Positions 16,530-24,522 of a stretch of DNA of 38,155 nt are shown here, one piece after another. The stretch is taken from NCBI GenBank assembly GCA_910585825.1, contig CAJUEY010000026.1:1-38155 (forward strand). The letters run 5' to 3'. Position 1 is the stretch's first letter. Every line of letters begins with the position of its first letter. The position numbers and the translations under genes are program-made. The DNA comes from an uncultured Lachnospiraceae bacterium (lineage in GTDB: Bacteria > Bacillota > Clostridia > Lachnospirales > Lachnospiraceae). The notes beneath the pieces were generated by a model, which did no database searches, was not told the origin of the DNA, and worked only from the letters and a program-made list of their open reading frames with translations.

Positions 16530-17063
16530 TTATGAAATAAAAGTAAAAACGGCTGTTTCATTTTCCTTTAGCATCTGCAAAACAACAGCTCTTGACAAAT
16601 CTGCGGAAAAGCAGCCGGACAGCCACAGACGACACTGCATACCGTCTGATTGTTTTTCCGTTTCTGCCTTTTCCAACTGCAGCCCCGCCAATCTTGCCGC
16701 ATTGATAAAAACTGACAGCTGACGGCTTTCCTTTGGACAGGAAAAACAAATTTTTATACTGCCTTCGTTTTGGGGAAGTCCTTTTAAAAGCTCATGTTCC
16801 TCAGTCATTTGGGAATACTGGTAAGCCCTGCTAATTTCCATCACCTGTTCAAAAAAAGCTCTGCACTCCGGCAAAAAATCTTCTTTGACCCCCTCTGTCC
16901 TGACACATAAAATTTCCCTCTCCCGTTTTGGCACATACACGTCTGCTTTTGTCAGTTTCTTCGTCTCTGCAACCTGATGGGACAGCTCCATCCGCTGCAA
17001 AAACAAATCTCTCAGCTTTTTGTCAATCTGATCAATTTCTTCTCTGATATCGTCCAACCCCAT
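16530..17063 (-). CDS. Chorismate mutase (AroQ type) with ACT-like C-terminal region
   Basis: The 177-residue product has an N-terminal AroQ chorismate mutase domain (about 1-85). Equivalents of the active-site residues are visible: R7, R24, K35, and R47/E48 in VPKREREIL. This enzyme converts chorismate to prephenate for Phe/Tyr synthesis. The C-terminal 80 residues look like a degenerate ACT or other small alpha/beta domain, without the prephenate dehydratase domain that lies between these parts in P-proteins. The start at 17063 is supported by AAAGGAG 7 nt upstream; the ATG at 17081 is poorly placed. It follows the HAD gene by 19 nt in an apparent operon. Confidence 0.82.
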   Translation of the reverse strand: MGLDDIREEIDQIDKKLRDLFLQRMELSHQVAETKKLTKADVYVPKREREILCVRTEGVKEDFLPECRAFFEQVMEISRAYQYSQMTEEHELLKGLPQNEGSIKICFSCPKESRQLSVFINAARLAGLQLEKAETEKQSDGMQCRLWLSGCFSADLSRAVVLQMLKENETAVFTFIS

Positions 17064-17082
17064 AATTTTGCTCCTTTGCATC

Positions 17083-17676
17083 CTAAAGATGATAACTCTC
17101 TTTTATTTTTTCAAAATCTCCCAAAAACACTTCTCCCTGCATTCCCGTCTGTCTGGCTCCTTTTACGTTGGGTTCCATATCATCAATAAACAGACACTCC
17201 TCCGGCAGAAGATGATATGTATGCAGCAAATATTCAAAAATCTCAATATCCGGCTTAATCTTATGCAAATCGGAGGATACCACAATGCCGTCAAAATAAG
17301 CAAGAGGCGCAAATTTCGGAAAATATTCATAGAATTCATCGCTTGCATTAGAAAGTACAAACAAGCGATATCCTTTTCTCTTAGCATATTCACAAAAATT
17401 AAAGGCTCCTGGAATCGGTTTCATGCAGACGCTCCACCCATATACGCACCGTTTCAGGGCCGGATGCATCGCCTCCGGTATCCGCAAGCGGATTTTGTCA
17501 TATTTTTCATCATTGGTAATAATGCCAAGATCCCCCTGCACCCATTCCGGGCCGCCGAAAAGCTCCTTCCGAATTACGTCTTTTTCCTCTTCTGACCGGC
17601 AATATAAATCCAACGGAACCTCCGGATTATATCGCAGCAGTACATTTCCCATATCAAATATGATATTCCGTATCAT
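17083..17676 (-). CDS. HAD-superfamily hydrolase (YihX-like, subfamily IA)
   Basis: The 197-residue product begins MIRNIIFDMGNVLLRYNPE, motif I of the HAD superfamily in the FDxGNVL form seen in YihX-like sugar phosphatases. A helical cap follows. VLSNAS is motif II, K in HKIKPDIEIF is motif III, and FIDDMEPN is motif IV. It is probably a cytoplasmic phosphatase of a small sugar phosphate or similar metabolite; the substrate is not predictable. It lies 12 nt after the DUF4846 gene and 19 nt before chorismate mutase, so all three likely share a transcript. Confidence 0.88.
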   Translation of the reverse strand: MIRNIIFDMGNVLLRYNPEVPLDLYCRSEEEKDVIRKELFGGPEWVQGDLGIITNDEKYDKIRLRIPEAMHPALKRCVYGWSVCMKPIPGAFNFCEYAKRKGYRLFVLSNASDEFYEYFPKFAPLAYFDGIVVSSDLHKIKPDIEIFEYLLHTYHLLPEECLFIDDMEPNVKGARQTGMQGEVFLGDFEKIKESYHL

Positions 17677-17688
17677 AGCGCCTCCTTT

Positions 17689-18678
17689 TCAGTATTCCAA
17701 ATGTTTCAGACTGCCTTCCAAAAAAGTATATTCCGGCGTCACAAAGGGATAGGCCATTTCTTCCTCATAATACCACGGATTTCCTTCATGGAGAGGATTT
17801 TTCAAAACATGAAATTCCTGCGCCGGCATAAATCCCTGTCCCAGCAGAAACGCCTTCTCTCCTTCTGTATTTTCACAAATATCCAGAATCATAACCACAT
17901 GTCCCGGACTTGCCCCCTTTAAAAACACATCGCCCGCCGTAATCTGAGAAAAAGAAATCTCCTGCGCCTCCCCTTCCATAGAGAGAGTTCCGGCATAGGC
18001 AAACACCATTCTCAAATAAGAAACAAAGTTTTCGTAAGAATCGTCGTAAGACTCTGTTTTCACCCATGCCGTTTCATTGCCATTTACCGAAATCCGGTAT
18101 CCTTCCCTCCATTTTACATATTCTGCCGGAAAGCCATTGACAAAATGAAAAGAAATCCTATCATACTGCCCCGTCTGCCAGAAATATTCCGCATATATGC
18201 GCATCACGGAATCAGCGCACTGCTGTAAATCTTCTGCCTCCAGAGGAAGTTTTGTCACTGCAATATGTGCATCCTGATTTCTCTTCTGCTCTCCGTTATA
18301 TAAAAATACCGGACTTTGATCTTCCTTTAAGGGATAGTTTCTCAAAAAAGCCGCCAAACTGTCTTCTTCTGCAGAAATGCGGACGTACCCTTCCGGTACG
18401 CGTATTCGGCTCTCTAAAGTATCGCCCTCTTTTACAATATAAGAAACATCTCCCTGGTCTTTTTGGACCTCTTCATATATTTCTGTATCCAAAACCAAAA
18501 GTTCAGAAGACGCCTGTTCTGTCTCAAAGCCTGTTCTGTCAGAAACCTCCGTCTGTCCGCAGGCCGTCAGCCCTAGCAAAGCAGCTATGCCGATCATACC
18601 ATATATGTTTTGCAAATCCGGATGCAGCCTTCTCCTTTGGAGCCTCTTTATCACATGCATTATTTTTTTCACAGACAT
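17689..18678 (-). CDS. DUF4846 lipoprotein
   Basis: The 329-residue product has a basic N-terminus, a hydrophobic segment and the lipobox GLTACG near residues 36-41, so it should be a membrane-anchored lipoprotein. The rest matches DUF4846: a region beginning IRVPEGYVRI, the segment FLRNYPLKEDQSPVFLYNG, the pattern QQCADSVMRIYAEYF, and a C-terminal half with GDVFLKGASPGHVVMILDI. That last part resembles an NlpC/P60-like fold, with a GH(V) histidine but no clear catalytic cysteine. Function is unknown. The ATG at 18678 is very close to AAAGGA; the GTG at 18672 or ATG at 18660 may be the true start. A good promoter lies upstream. Confidence 0.82.
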   Translation of the reverse strand: MSVKKIMHVIKRLQRRRLHPDLQNIYGMIGIAALLGLTACGQTEVSDRTGFETEQASSELLVLDTEIYEEVQKDQGDVSYIVKEGDTLESRIRVPEGYVRISAEEDSLAAFLRNYPLKEDQSPVFLYNGEQKRNQDAHIAVTKLPLEAEDLQQCADSVMRIYAEYFWQTGQYDRISFHFVNGFPAEYVKWREGYRISVNGNETAWVKTESYDDSYENFVSYLRMVFAYAGTLSMEGEAQEISFSQITAGDVFLKGASPGHVVMILDICENTEGEKAFLLGQGFMPAQEFHVLKNPLHEGNPWYYEEEMAYPFVTPEYTFLEGSLKHLEY

Positions 18679-18717
18679 TTCCTTTCCGATGGTGTTTGAA
18701 ATATAAAGTTATTTTTT

Positions 18718-18746
18718 ATTGTACTTTATTTAAGGACATATTTCAA
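18718..18746 (-). promoter_or_regulatory. Promoter of the DUF4846-HAD-chorismate mutase operon
   Basis: The minus strand shows TTGAAA (18741-18746), a 17-nt spacer and TACAAT (18718-18723). Transcription would begin near 18711, about 33 nt before the annotated start. No clear terminator for the upstream ABC-F gene was found in this 130-bp gap, only a weak 5-bp stem (CTGCC/GGCAG). Confidence 0.72.
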
Positions 18747-18808
18747 GGCTGCCTGCCCGAAAATCAGTCTCCTGGCAGAATATGCACATTTATAGAGTGA
18801 ACCGCCCT

Positions 18809-20269
18809 TTAAATATACACCCGTTTCGTTGCCACTGCATCCCGAAACGCCGCATCGTGTTCTACAAACACCATAGTGGGCGAAAATTTCAAAATCAACT
18901 CCTCAATCTGCATACGGGAATAAATATCAATATAATTTAACGGCTCATCCCACACATACAAATGCGCCCGCTCACAAAGACTTCTGGCAATCAGCACTTT
19001 CTTCTTCTGTCCGCCCGAAAAATCCGCCATATCCTTTTCAAACTGCACCCGGCCGAAATCCAGTTTCCGCAGCACCGCTTTAAACAGCGGCTCGGAAATT
19101 CCATGCTCTTTTGCAAAATCCGATAAATTCCCCTGCAGATAGGACGTATCCTGGGGCACATAAGAAATGATCAATCCTGAGCCAACGGAAACTGTACCGG
19201 TATGCGCAACCGGCATGCCAAGTAGAATCTTTAGCAGACTGCTTTTTCCGCTTCCGTTTTTTCCTTCCAGTACAATCCGCTCTCCCCGGCGCACCAAGAA
19301 GGATGTTTCCTCATTTACTGCCCTGCCGCCATAACAAACTGCCGTTTCAGAAAATGCAGCCAGGATATCTGTATGATAGGAAAGCGGCATAAGCTTTAGC
19401 GTCTCTGCTGTTTCTAAATTTTTCAAAAGCTTTGCTTTTTCCTCCATGGATTTTTGCTGCCTCGCCTCTATTGCTTTGGCGCGTTTCATCATTTTAGCCG
19501 CTTTATGTCCGACAAAGCCGCTGTCATAAGCTCCTTTTTTTGTAGATTCCACCTGATCTGACCATCCGGAAGAACGGAGGGCCGACTGTTTCAGACGATT
19601 GATATCTTTTTTTAAATGCAGATTCTGTGCAAGCTCCGATTCCTGCTGTCTGTTAAAGTTTTCCAGCCAGGAAGAAAAATTTCCGCTTTCCACACAAATG
19701 TCCGCCTTGTTTATAGATAAAATATGATCCACACAGCTATCCAAAAATCTGCGGTCATGAGATACCAGAATGAAACCTTTTTTCTTTTTCAAATATGCCG
19801 CTGTAATTTCTCTTCCTTTCCCGTCCAAATGATTTGTCGGCTCGTCAATTAAAAGAAATTTCCCCTCATTCAGAAACAATGCCGCCAAAAGCACTTTCGT
19901 CTGTTCACCCTCGGATAAGGTTTCAAATGCCCGGTAAAGCGTTTCTGCATCCACTTCAAGATAAGACAGTTCCCGGATCAATTCCCATTCTTCAGCAAAC
20001 GGACAAATCTCTGTCAAAATTTCTTCCGTCATTCTGCTCTTGTCTGCAACGGGATAGGGAAAATACTCAAATTCTACAGACGACAGAATCCTTCCACTAT
20101 ACTCATATTTTTTCATCAAAAGACTTAAAAATGTAGTCTTTCCTCTGCCGTTCCTTCCCACAAACCCTAGTTTCCAATCGGTATCAATGATAAAACTGAC
20201 GTCATCAAAAATCGTATCAAAGCTTCCCGGATACGAAAACGTCAGATGTTCTGCTTTCATCATAGACAT
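18809..20269 (-). CDS. Lsa-type ABC-F ribosomal protection protein
   Basis: The 486-residue product contains two ABC ATPase domains and no membrane segment. Domain 1 has GRNGRGKTT, LSEGEQTK and LLIDEPTNHLD. Domain 2 has GKNGSGKSS, FSGGQKKK and the divergent Walker B YVWDEPLNYID that marks the Lsa/Vga group. The charged linker between them (about 200-290) is the ribosome-reaching arm. Such proteins enter the ribosomal E-site and dislodge lincosamides, streptogramin A and pleuromutilins from the peptidyl transferase centre. Length matches Lsa and clostridial CplR-like proteins (about 490). Expression appears to be under antibiotic-responsive attenuation (leader at 20293-20489). Actual resistance is inferred, not shown. 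Confidence 0.9.
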   Translation of the reverse strand: MSMMKAEHLTFSYPGSFDTIFDDVSFIIDTDWKLGFVGRNGRGKTTFLSLLMKKYEYSGRILSSVEFEYFPYPVADKSRMTEEILTEICPFAEEWELIRELSYLEVDAETLYRAFETLSEGEQTKVLLAALFLNEGKFLLIDEPTNHLDGKGREITAAYLKKKKGFILVSHDRRFLDSCVDHILSINKADICVESGNFSSWLENFNRQQESELAQNLHLKKDINRLKQSALRSSGWSDQVESTKKGAYDSGFVGHKAAKMMKRAKAIEARQQKSMEEKAKLLKNLETAETLKLMPLSYHTDILAAFSETAVCYGGRAVNEETSFLVRRGERIVLEGKNGSGKSSLLKILLGMPVAHTGTVSVGSGLIISYVPQDTSYLQGNLSDFAKEHGISEPLFKAVLRKLDFGRVQFEKDMADFSGGQKKKVLIARSLCERAHLYVWDEPLNYIDIYSRMQIEELILKFSPTMVFVEHDAAFRDAVATKRVYI

Positions 20270-20292
20270 ACTGCATCATCCTCCTTTGAAAC

Positions 20293-20328
20293 ATAAAATA
20301 AAGCTGCAGAAAAGTCATTTTCCACAGC
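20293..20328 (-). terminator. Attenuator terminator before the ABC-F gene
   Basis: On the minus strand GCTG-TG-GAAAA and TTTTC-TG-CAGC form an interrupted stem (20303-20328), followed by TTTATTTTAT (20293-20302). It ends about 24 nt before the ABC-F start codon. Its 3' arm can instead pair with 20399-20416, which would prevent termination. Confidence 0.75.
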
Positions 20329-20489
20329 CTCATTCAGCCTAATCCTGTCCTTTTAACAAAAGAGAACAAAATACATCCTATCTATATCCGGCAGTCTGAT
20401 GCATAACTTTTCTGCAATAAGCGCAGCTATAGCGTAAAAACAACGTATCGCTGCATATTCCAATCTTATCTGCAAAAAAAGTTATACAT
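20305..20489 (-). promoter_or_regulatory. Ribosome-mediated attenuation leader of the ABC-F gene
   Basis: Three leader segments can pair in mutually exclusive ways. Segment 1 (20469-20489) is the leader peptide coding sequence. Segment 2 (20399-20416) is complementary to it along almost its whole length. Segment 3 (20305-20318) contains an 11-nt perfect complement to segment 2 and is also the 3' arm of the terminator. When translation of the leader is normal, 1:2 pairing leaves 3 free to terminate. A drug-stalled ribosome on segment 1 would free 2 to pair with 3 and allow readthrough. The geometry is seen directly; drug sensing is inferred from known ABC-F and erm leaders. Confidence 0.78.
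20466..20489 (-). CDS. Regulatory leader peptide MYNFFCR
   Basis: A 7-codon open frame (ATG at 20489, stop TAA at 20466-20468) encodes MYNFFCR. It has its own ribosome binding site, AGAGGTG, 5 nt upstream of the ATG, and begins about 23 nt into the predicted transcript. Its coding sequence is one arm of the attenuation structure. It is too short for a functional protein and is best read as a stalling peptide. Confidence 0.75.
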   Translation of the reverse strand: MYNFFCR

Positions 20490-20518
20490 CTTTTCACCTC
20501 TTTCATTCCATTTTTTAA

Positions 20519-20546
20519 ATCATAACACAGATTTTTAAAATGTCAA
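20519..20546 (-). promoter_or_regulatory. Promoter of the ABC-F leader
   Basis: The minus strand shows TTGACA (20541-20546), a 16-nt spacer and TATGAT (20519-20524), with a TGn extension before the -10. It lies only a few bases after the histidine kinase stop. A strong constitutive promoter is what an attenuation-controlled gene needs. Confidence 0.85.
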
Positions 20547-20551
20547 GTATT

Positions 20552-22897
20552 TTATTCCAATACCTGAAATGACACCGTCACCACAAACAAATCCGCAATC
20601 ATCTCAAGCCGGAATGTACCTCCGCAGGCCTCCGTAAAGCTCTTTGCAATGGACAGCCCCAGTCCGCTGCCTCCGTCAGTACGGCTAAGATCTCCCCGGA
20701 CAAACCGCTCTGTAAAATCCTTCTGCTGATTCAGTTCCTGGCTTGAGGTATTTTTCACGCTTGCCACGGCAAGATTTCCTTCTTTTTCCAATGAAATATA
20801 AACTCTGGAGCCTTCCAAAGAATATTTAAGGGCATTTCCTATCAGATTTTGAAATACCCGGTAAATCCGTCCGCCGTCTGATTTCACCAGAACCGGTTCC
20901 TTTGGAATTTCCGTCTTGATTGTGACCGGCGCGTTTTGGATCGCCTCCTCCATGTCCGCCAGAGTCTGATGTAAAAGCTTGCCCAAATCCAGCTCTTTGT
21001 ACTCTACCTGAAGCTGTCCGGAAGCTGCCTTGCTCACGGCAAACACATCCTGCACCATATTTTTCAGCCGTTCGGATTTTTCATCCAAAATACAGACATA
21101 ATCCCTGATATGCTCCGGCAAATTATCCTCCTGCTTTAACAGCTGGATATAGCTGATAATGGAAGTCAAAGGAGTTTTGATATCGTGGGAAACATTTGCT
21201 ACCAGCTCTACCTTCATGCGCTCGCTTCCGGTCCTCTCCTCTACTGCCGTTTCCAGCCCTTTTCGGATCTCCTCAAGCTCTGCCGCCATTTGACGGATAT
21301 CCGTATCTTCTGCCGCAACCACTTCCTCGTCATTATAATTTCCGTCTCGAATCACAGAAATCCGATTGGAAAGTTTTTCCAAATCAGATGCGAACTGATG
21401 ATTTTTTTTCTGCCAGATATATTCCGCAATCATAAGCGCAATGACAACAGCCAGTGCAATCAAAAGCATTCCCACAATCCATTCTACAGCATCATAGGAG
21501 TAGTCCCAGCTGATCCTCTTTCCCATTGCCAGAACAACGATCAACAAAAGGAACAGGAAAAGCAGCTGCCCTATGGTCAGAAAAATGACTCCATAAGAGC
21601 GTTTTACGATTCTCTTTGAAACAGGAAGCGTAAGACTCTTGTTTTCAAGAACTACAGCCAGCTTTCCAAAAGCTCCTTTTTTGTAACTCCCTTTGTTATG
21701 GCACAGATCACAGACAAACAGATAAAAAAGCCAGAATGCCAGCAAAAATCCTCTCCGCTGTTCCCATAAGCATCCCCAAAGCAGCCTCGTCATCTCTGAG
21801 ACATATTCCGAAACCGGAAGGTCTGCATATCCCAGCTCTACTGCATAATCTGCAAACCCGTCATAAGTTCCGTTTTGATTTGTCAAAGTCATGCATAAGA
21901 TCACAGGCAGCGCCAAAAACAACAGCATTTTCCATTCAAACCACATCCGGCCTGTAAATTTTGCAAACTGTTTTCCCGCCTCTCTTTTTTCTTTCCGTAA
22001 AAACAGATAGCATCCCAAAAGAAGCAGACCCAGGCAAAAACAGCCAATGGAAAGCTTGAGATGATTCCTTTCTTCCACATGATTCTGGTACATATAATAG
22101 AAATCGTTTTCTGACCAGTAACCGTTATATGCGTTATTTCCAGGGTAAAGCACCGGTTCCTTTGCTGCAAGTATTGTAATTTCTACATCTTTCCACTTTT
22201 CTTTTCCCGTATAATTTTTATACCCCGGCAGGCGCCAGTCTTCTTCCTCCCGATAAATTCCGTCTCCATAAATATCCATTTCCAATCCGTCTTTTTCTAT
22301 AACGGCTTTTGTTCCGTCAAAATACAGAGCAAAATTATAACCTTCCGGCAGATTTTTCTCTTTGGAAGAATACTCCCGGGAAATATTTTCCATATTGGAA
22401 TAGAGCTCGTTTCCCTCGTAACAAATGCTGTATAAAATATTTTTTTCTGATTGAATGCGTTCATGAAACGAATCTGCCAGAGCCTTTTTCTCTTCTGCTG
22501 TCAGTTTCTTCTGCGCGTCCTCTTCCCAGTCTCCAGGATAAACGTATTCGGCTTCGTCTGTGTCTAATGCAGTTTCCTGCGGCACCTCCTCGATGTCATC
22601 TATTACCGCCTCGTCTGCAGACTCATAAGCATAACAGCCGCTGTCATAGTAATAGCTTTCATCCACAAAGTCGCCGCAGGCCATATCCACAAAATCAAAA
22701 AAACGGGCAGAAATATAATCTTTGAAATCATCCGTTTTCTGAAGATCACTTTCCTGAATGGTTTTGATACAGGATTTAAAATTTCCTGAAAACAATCCGC
22801 TCCAGGCAAATCCAAAAACTCCTGTAAGCAGAAAACTGATAGCCGCAACATACAAAACAACAATACTAATGTTCCTTTTTTTCCATTTTATAGCCAA
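20552..22897 (-). CDS. Sensor histidine kinase
   Basis: The 781-residue product has a first membrane segment (about 10-32), a large extracytoplasmic region (about 33-280) rich in acidic and aromatic residues, and further membrane segments near 283-300, 323-338, 384-397, 435-457 and 472-492. A HAMP-like linker and dimerisation domain follow with phospho-acceptor H571 in NVSHDIKTPLTS, then an ATPase domain with NLIGNALKYS and GGSGLGLSIAKS. It should phosphorylate the regulator encoded just upstream. The reading frame starts at a TTG codon inside the last codons of that regulator, a 32-nt overlap that implies translational coupling. The stimulus is unknown; the multi-segment membrane part is larger than in VanS-like kinases. 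Confidence 0.88.
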   Translation of the reverse strand: MAIKWKKRNISIVVLYVAAISFLLTGVFGFAWSGLFSGNFKSCIKTIQESDLQKTDDFKDYISARFFDFVDMACGDFVDESYYYDSGCYAYESADEAVIDDIEEVPQETALDTDEAEYVYPGDWEEDAQKKLTAEEKKALADSFHERIQSEKNILYSICYEGNELYSNMENISREYSSKEKNLPEGYNFALYFDGTKAVIEKDGLEMDIYGDGIYREEEDWRLPGYKNYTGKEKWKDVEITILAAKEPVLYPGNNAYNGYWSENDFYYMYQNHVEERNHLKLSIGCFCLGLLLLGCYLFLRKEKREAGKQFAKFTGRMWFEWKMLLFLALPVILCMTLTNQNGTYDGFADYAVELGYADLPVSEYVSEMTRLLWGCLWEQRRGFLLAFWLFYLFVCDLCHNKGSYKKGAFGKLAVVLENKSLTLPVSKRIVKRSYGVIFLTIGQLLFLFLLLIVVLAMGKRISWDYSYDAVEWIVGMLLIALAVVIALMIAEYIWQKKNHQFASDLEKLSNRISVIRDGNYNDEEVVAAEDTDIRQMAAELEEIRKGLETAVEERTGSERMKVELVANVSHDIKTPLTSIISYIQLLKQEDNLPEHIRDYVCILDEKSERLKNMVQDVFAVSKAASGQLQVEYKELDLGKLLHQTLADMEEAIQNAPVTIKTEIPKEPVLVKSDGGRIYRVFQNLIGNALKYSLEGSRVYISLEKEGNLAVASVKNTSSQELNQQKDFTERFVRGDLSRTDGGSGLGLSIAKSFTEACGGTFRLEMIADLFVVTVSFQVLE

Positions 22898-23567
22898 TTC
22901 CCCACACCACCTTTAAATATTCCGGCTCTTTTGGATTCCATTCAATCTTTTCCCGAATGCGTCGGATATGAACCATTACCGTATTTTCCGAAACAAAATT
23001 CTGCTCCTCCCATACTCGTTCATAAATCTCCTCCGCCGGAAAAACACGGCCCGGATTTTTCATCAAAAGTTCTATGATTTTTGTCTCCGTTGCAGTCAGC
23101 CGGACTGCCTCTCCATCCACGTAGAGTATCTTTTCCGCAATATGATAACAGAGTCTTCCATTTGTCAGTTTATCCTGATTGGCCGTATAGATATCTCCCA
23201 GACTGGTATACCGCCGCAGATGGCTTTTGACTCTTGCCACCAGCTCTGCCGGATTATAGGGCTTTGCCACATAATCGTCCGCCCCCATAGAAAGTCCTAA
23301 AACCTTGTCCGTATCCTCGCTTTTTGCGCTTAAAACGATAATCGGAATATTCTGTCTTTCCCGAATCCGCATAACTGCCGACAATCCGTCCAGCTTTGGC
23401 ATCATGACGTCCATAATCACAAGCTGCACGCTGTTCTGCACCAAAAGATCCAGCGCCTGCATGCCGTCGTACGCCTTTAATACCCTGTAGCCTTCTTTTT
23501 CCAGTAAAATAGCAATTGCCTTTACGATTTCTCTGTCATCGTCTGCTGCCAAAATACACTCGTTCAT
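22866..23567 (-). CDS. OmpR/VanR-family response regulator
   Basis: The 233-residue product has a receiver domain with acidic pocket (DDD at 9-11), phospho-acceptor D53 in IMDVMMPKLDG, S80 and K102 in VAKPYNP. A C-terminal winged-helix DNA-binding domain follows, with RLTATETKIIELLMKNPGRVF and a final VRRIREKIE-type recognition helix (HIRRIREKIEWNP). It forms a two-component pair with the overlapping kinase gene. Three TGTAAG direct repeats upstream of its own promoter suggest autoregulation. Targets beyond this locus are unknown; the ABC-F gene downstream has its own promoter. Confidence 0.92.
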   Translation of the reverse strand: MNECILAADDDREIVKAIAILLEKEGYRVLKAYDGMQALDLLVQNSVQLVIMDVMMPKLDGLSAVMRIRERQNIPIIVLSAKSEDTDKVLGLSMGADDYVAKPYNPAELVARVKSHLRRYTSLGDIYTANQDKLTNGRLCYHIAEKILYVDGEAVRLTATETKIIELLMKNPGRVFPAEEIYERVWEEQNFVSENTVMVHIRRIREKIEWNPKEPEYLKVVWGIGYKMEKKEH

Positions 23568-23593
23568 GATTTTCCTCCTTCAAGCCTGTATGT

Positions 23594-23649
23594 AATATAA
23601 CCTGAATTCCTTACAAAAAAAGCAGGGGAAATCTTACAGATTTCTTACA
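23594..23649 (-). promoter_or_regulatory. Response-regulator boxes and promoter of the two-component operon
   Basis: Three identical CTTACA hexamers (TGTAAG on the minus strand) lie at 23610-23615, 23633-23638 and 23644-23649. Their spacing of 23 and 11 bp puts them on one face of the helix, as OmpR-family regulators require. A TATATT -10 box lies at 23594-23599 with no good -35, and the nearest repeat takes its place. This is the pattern of an activated, autoregulated promoter. Confidence 0.6.
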
Positions 23650-23651
23650 AT

Positions 23652-23695
23652 AAAAGATGTAAAGCCTTGTGGATTCCATAGACTTTACATCTTTT
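23652..23695. other. 13-bp stem-loop in the intergenic region
   Basis: Arms 23652-23664 and 23683-23695 are perfect 13-bp inverted copies, with an 18-nt centre that can form a small inner TGGA/TCCA stem. The arms contain TGTAAAG/CTTTACA, similar to but not the same as the response-regulator boxes next to it. It could be an extra operator or a transcription roadblock between divergent genes. The rest of 23696-23848 shows nothing recognisable. Confidence 0.45.
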
Positions 23696-23848
23696 GATTT
23701 TTATCCCATTAAAACATTTCTTAACGAAAAATTTTCATAATATCCCGAACCGGTTCTAATGCTTTTTCTTTTTTATATTATACTTCAAAATGCTGTAACA
23801 ATCAAATGCACTTTCGATTTGTTTTTCTAAAAAGGTCTTCTCAAAAAC

Positions 23849-23876
23849 GGTCAATCGGCTATAATTAAAATTGACC
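23849..23876 (+). promoter_or_regulatory. Autoregulated promoter with TetR inverted repeat
   Basis: GGTCAAT (23849-23855) and ATTGACC (23870-23876) are perfect inverted 7-mers flanking a TATAAT -10 box (23860-23865). A second GGTCA copy follows at 23882-23886. The -35 region is weak. A TetR-family dimer bound here would cover the -10 box of the TetR-ABC operon. Confidence 0.65.
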
Positions 23877-23900
23877 CAAACGGTCAGCAAGGAGACTGCC

Positions 23901-24518
23901 ATGAACGAAAAATTTTATTCTTTACCGAAAACAAAGCAGCAGCGAATCATAAATGCAGGCTTTCGGGCATTTTCACAAAATTCCTATAAAAAAGCCCCTA
24001 TGCGGGAAATCGCCGACTACGCAGGAATCAGCAAATCCCTGCTTTTCCACTATTTTCACAACAAAAGGGAGCTGTATCTGTTCCTGTGGGATTATGCCGC
24101 CGACCTGACCATGGAGTATCTGACGGAATATAAATGCTATGAGCCAAACGATTTATTTGAAATGATGGAGAGGGGCATGCAGGCAAAATTTAAGCTTATG
24201 GAAAAACATCCCGATCTGTCTTCCTTTGCCATAAAAGCGTTTTATGAAAAAGATATGCAGATCGCTGAGGCGATACACCAAAGCTACCGGAAACATTTTT
24301 CCTGTAAAGCCCAAAACGCTCTCGCAAAACTGAATCCGGACGATTTCATCCCGGGTCTGAACCTTAATATGATGTACCGGGAAATGTACCTGGCGTCGGA
24401 AGGCTATCTCTGGGAAATCATTCAACAGGGCGATCCCATTGATTCCAAAATTCTGGAAAAAGATTTTAACCAGATGATCTCCTTCTGGAAAAGCATTTAT
24501 CTGAGAAAGGAATCGTAA
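23901..24518 (+). CDS. TetR/AcrR-family regulator of the ABC exporter
   Basis: The 205-residue product has an N-terminal TetR helix-turn-helix (about 8-55, recognition region AGISKSLLFHYFHNKRELYLFL) and a helical effector domain. The start at 23901 follows AAGGAGA, while the ATG at 23871 lies within the operator. The gene ends 4 nt before the ABC ATPase gene, so regulator and exporter are co-transcribed and probably autoregulated. The ligand is likely a compound exported by the transporter. Confidence 0.87.
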   Translation: MNEKFYSLPKTKQQRIINAGFRAFSQNSYKKAPMREIADYAGISKSLLFHYFHNKRELYLFLWDYAADLTMEYLTEYKCYEPNDLFEMMERGMQAKFKLMEKHPDLSSFAIKAFYEKDMQIAEAIHQSYRKHFSCKAQNALAKLNPDDFIPGLNLNMMYREMYLASEGYLWEIIQQGDPIDSKILEKDFNQMISFWKSIYLRKES

Positions 24519-24522
24519 AGCT

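Noticed and set aside
18679..18808. Terminator for the ABC-F gene
   Set aside because: Only a 5-bp stem with a 16-nt loop and no U-tract was found, too weak to call.
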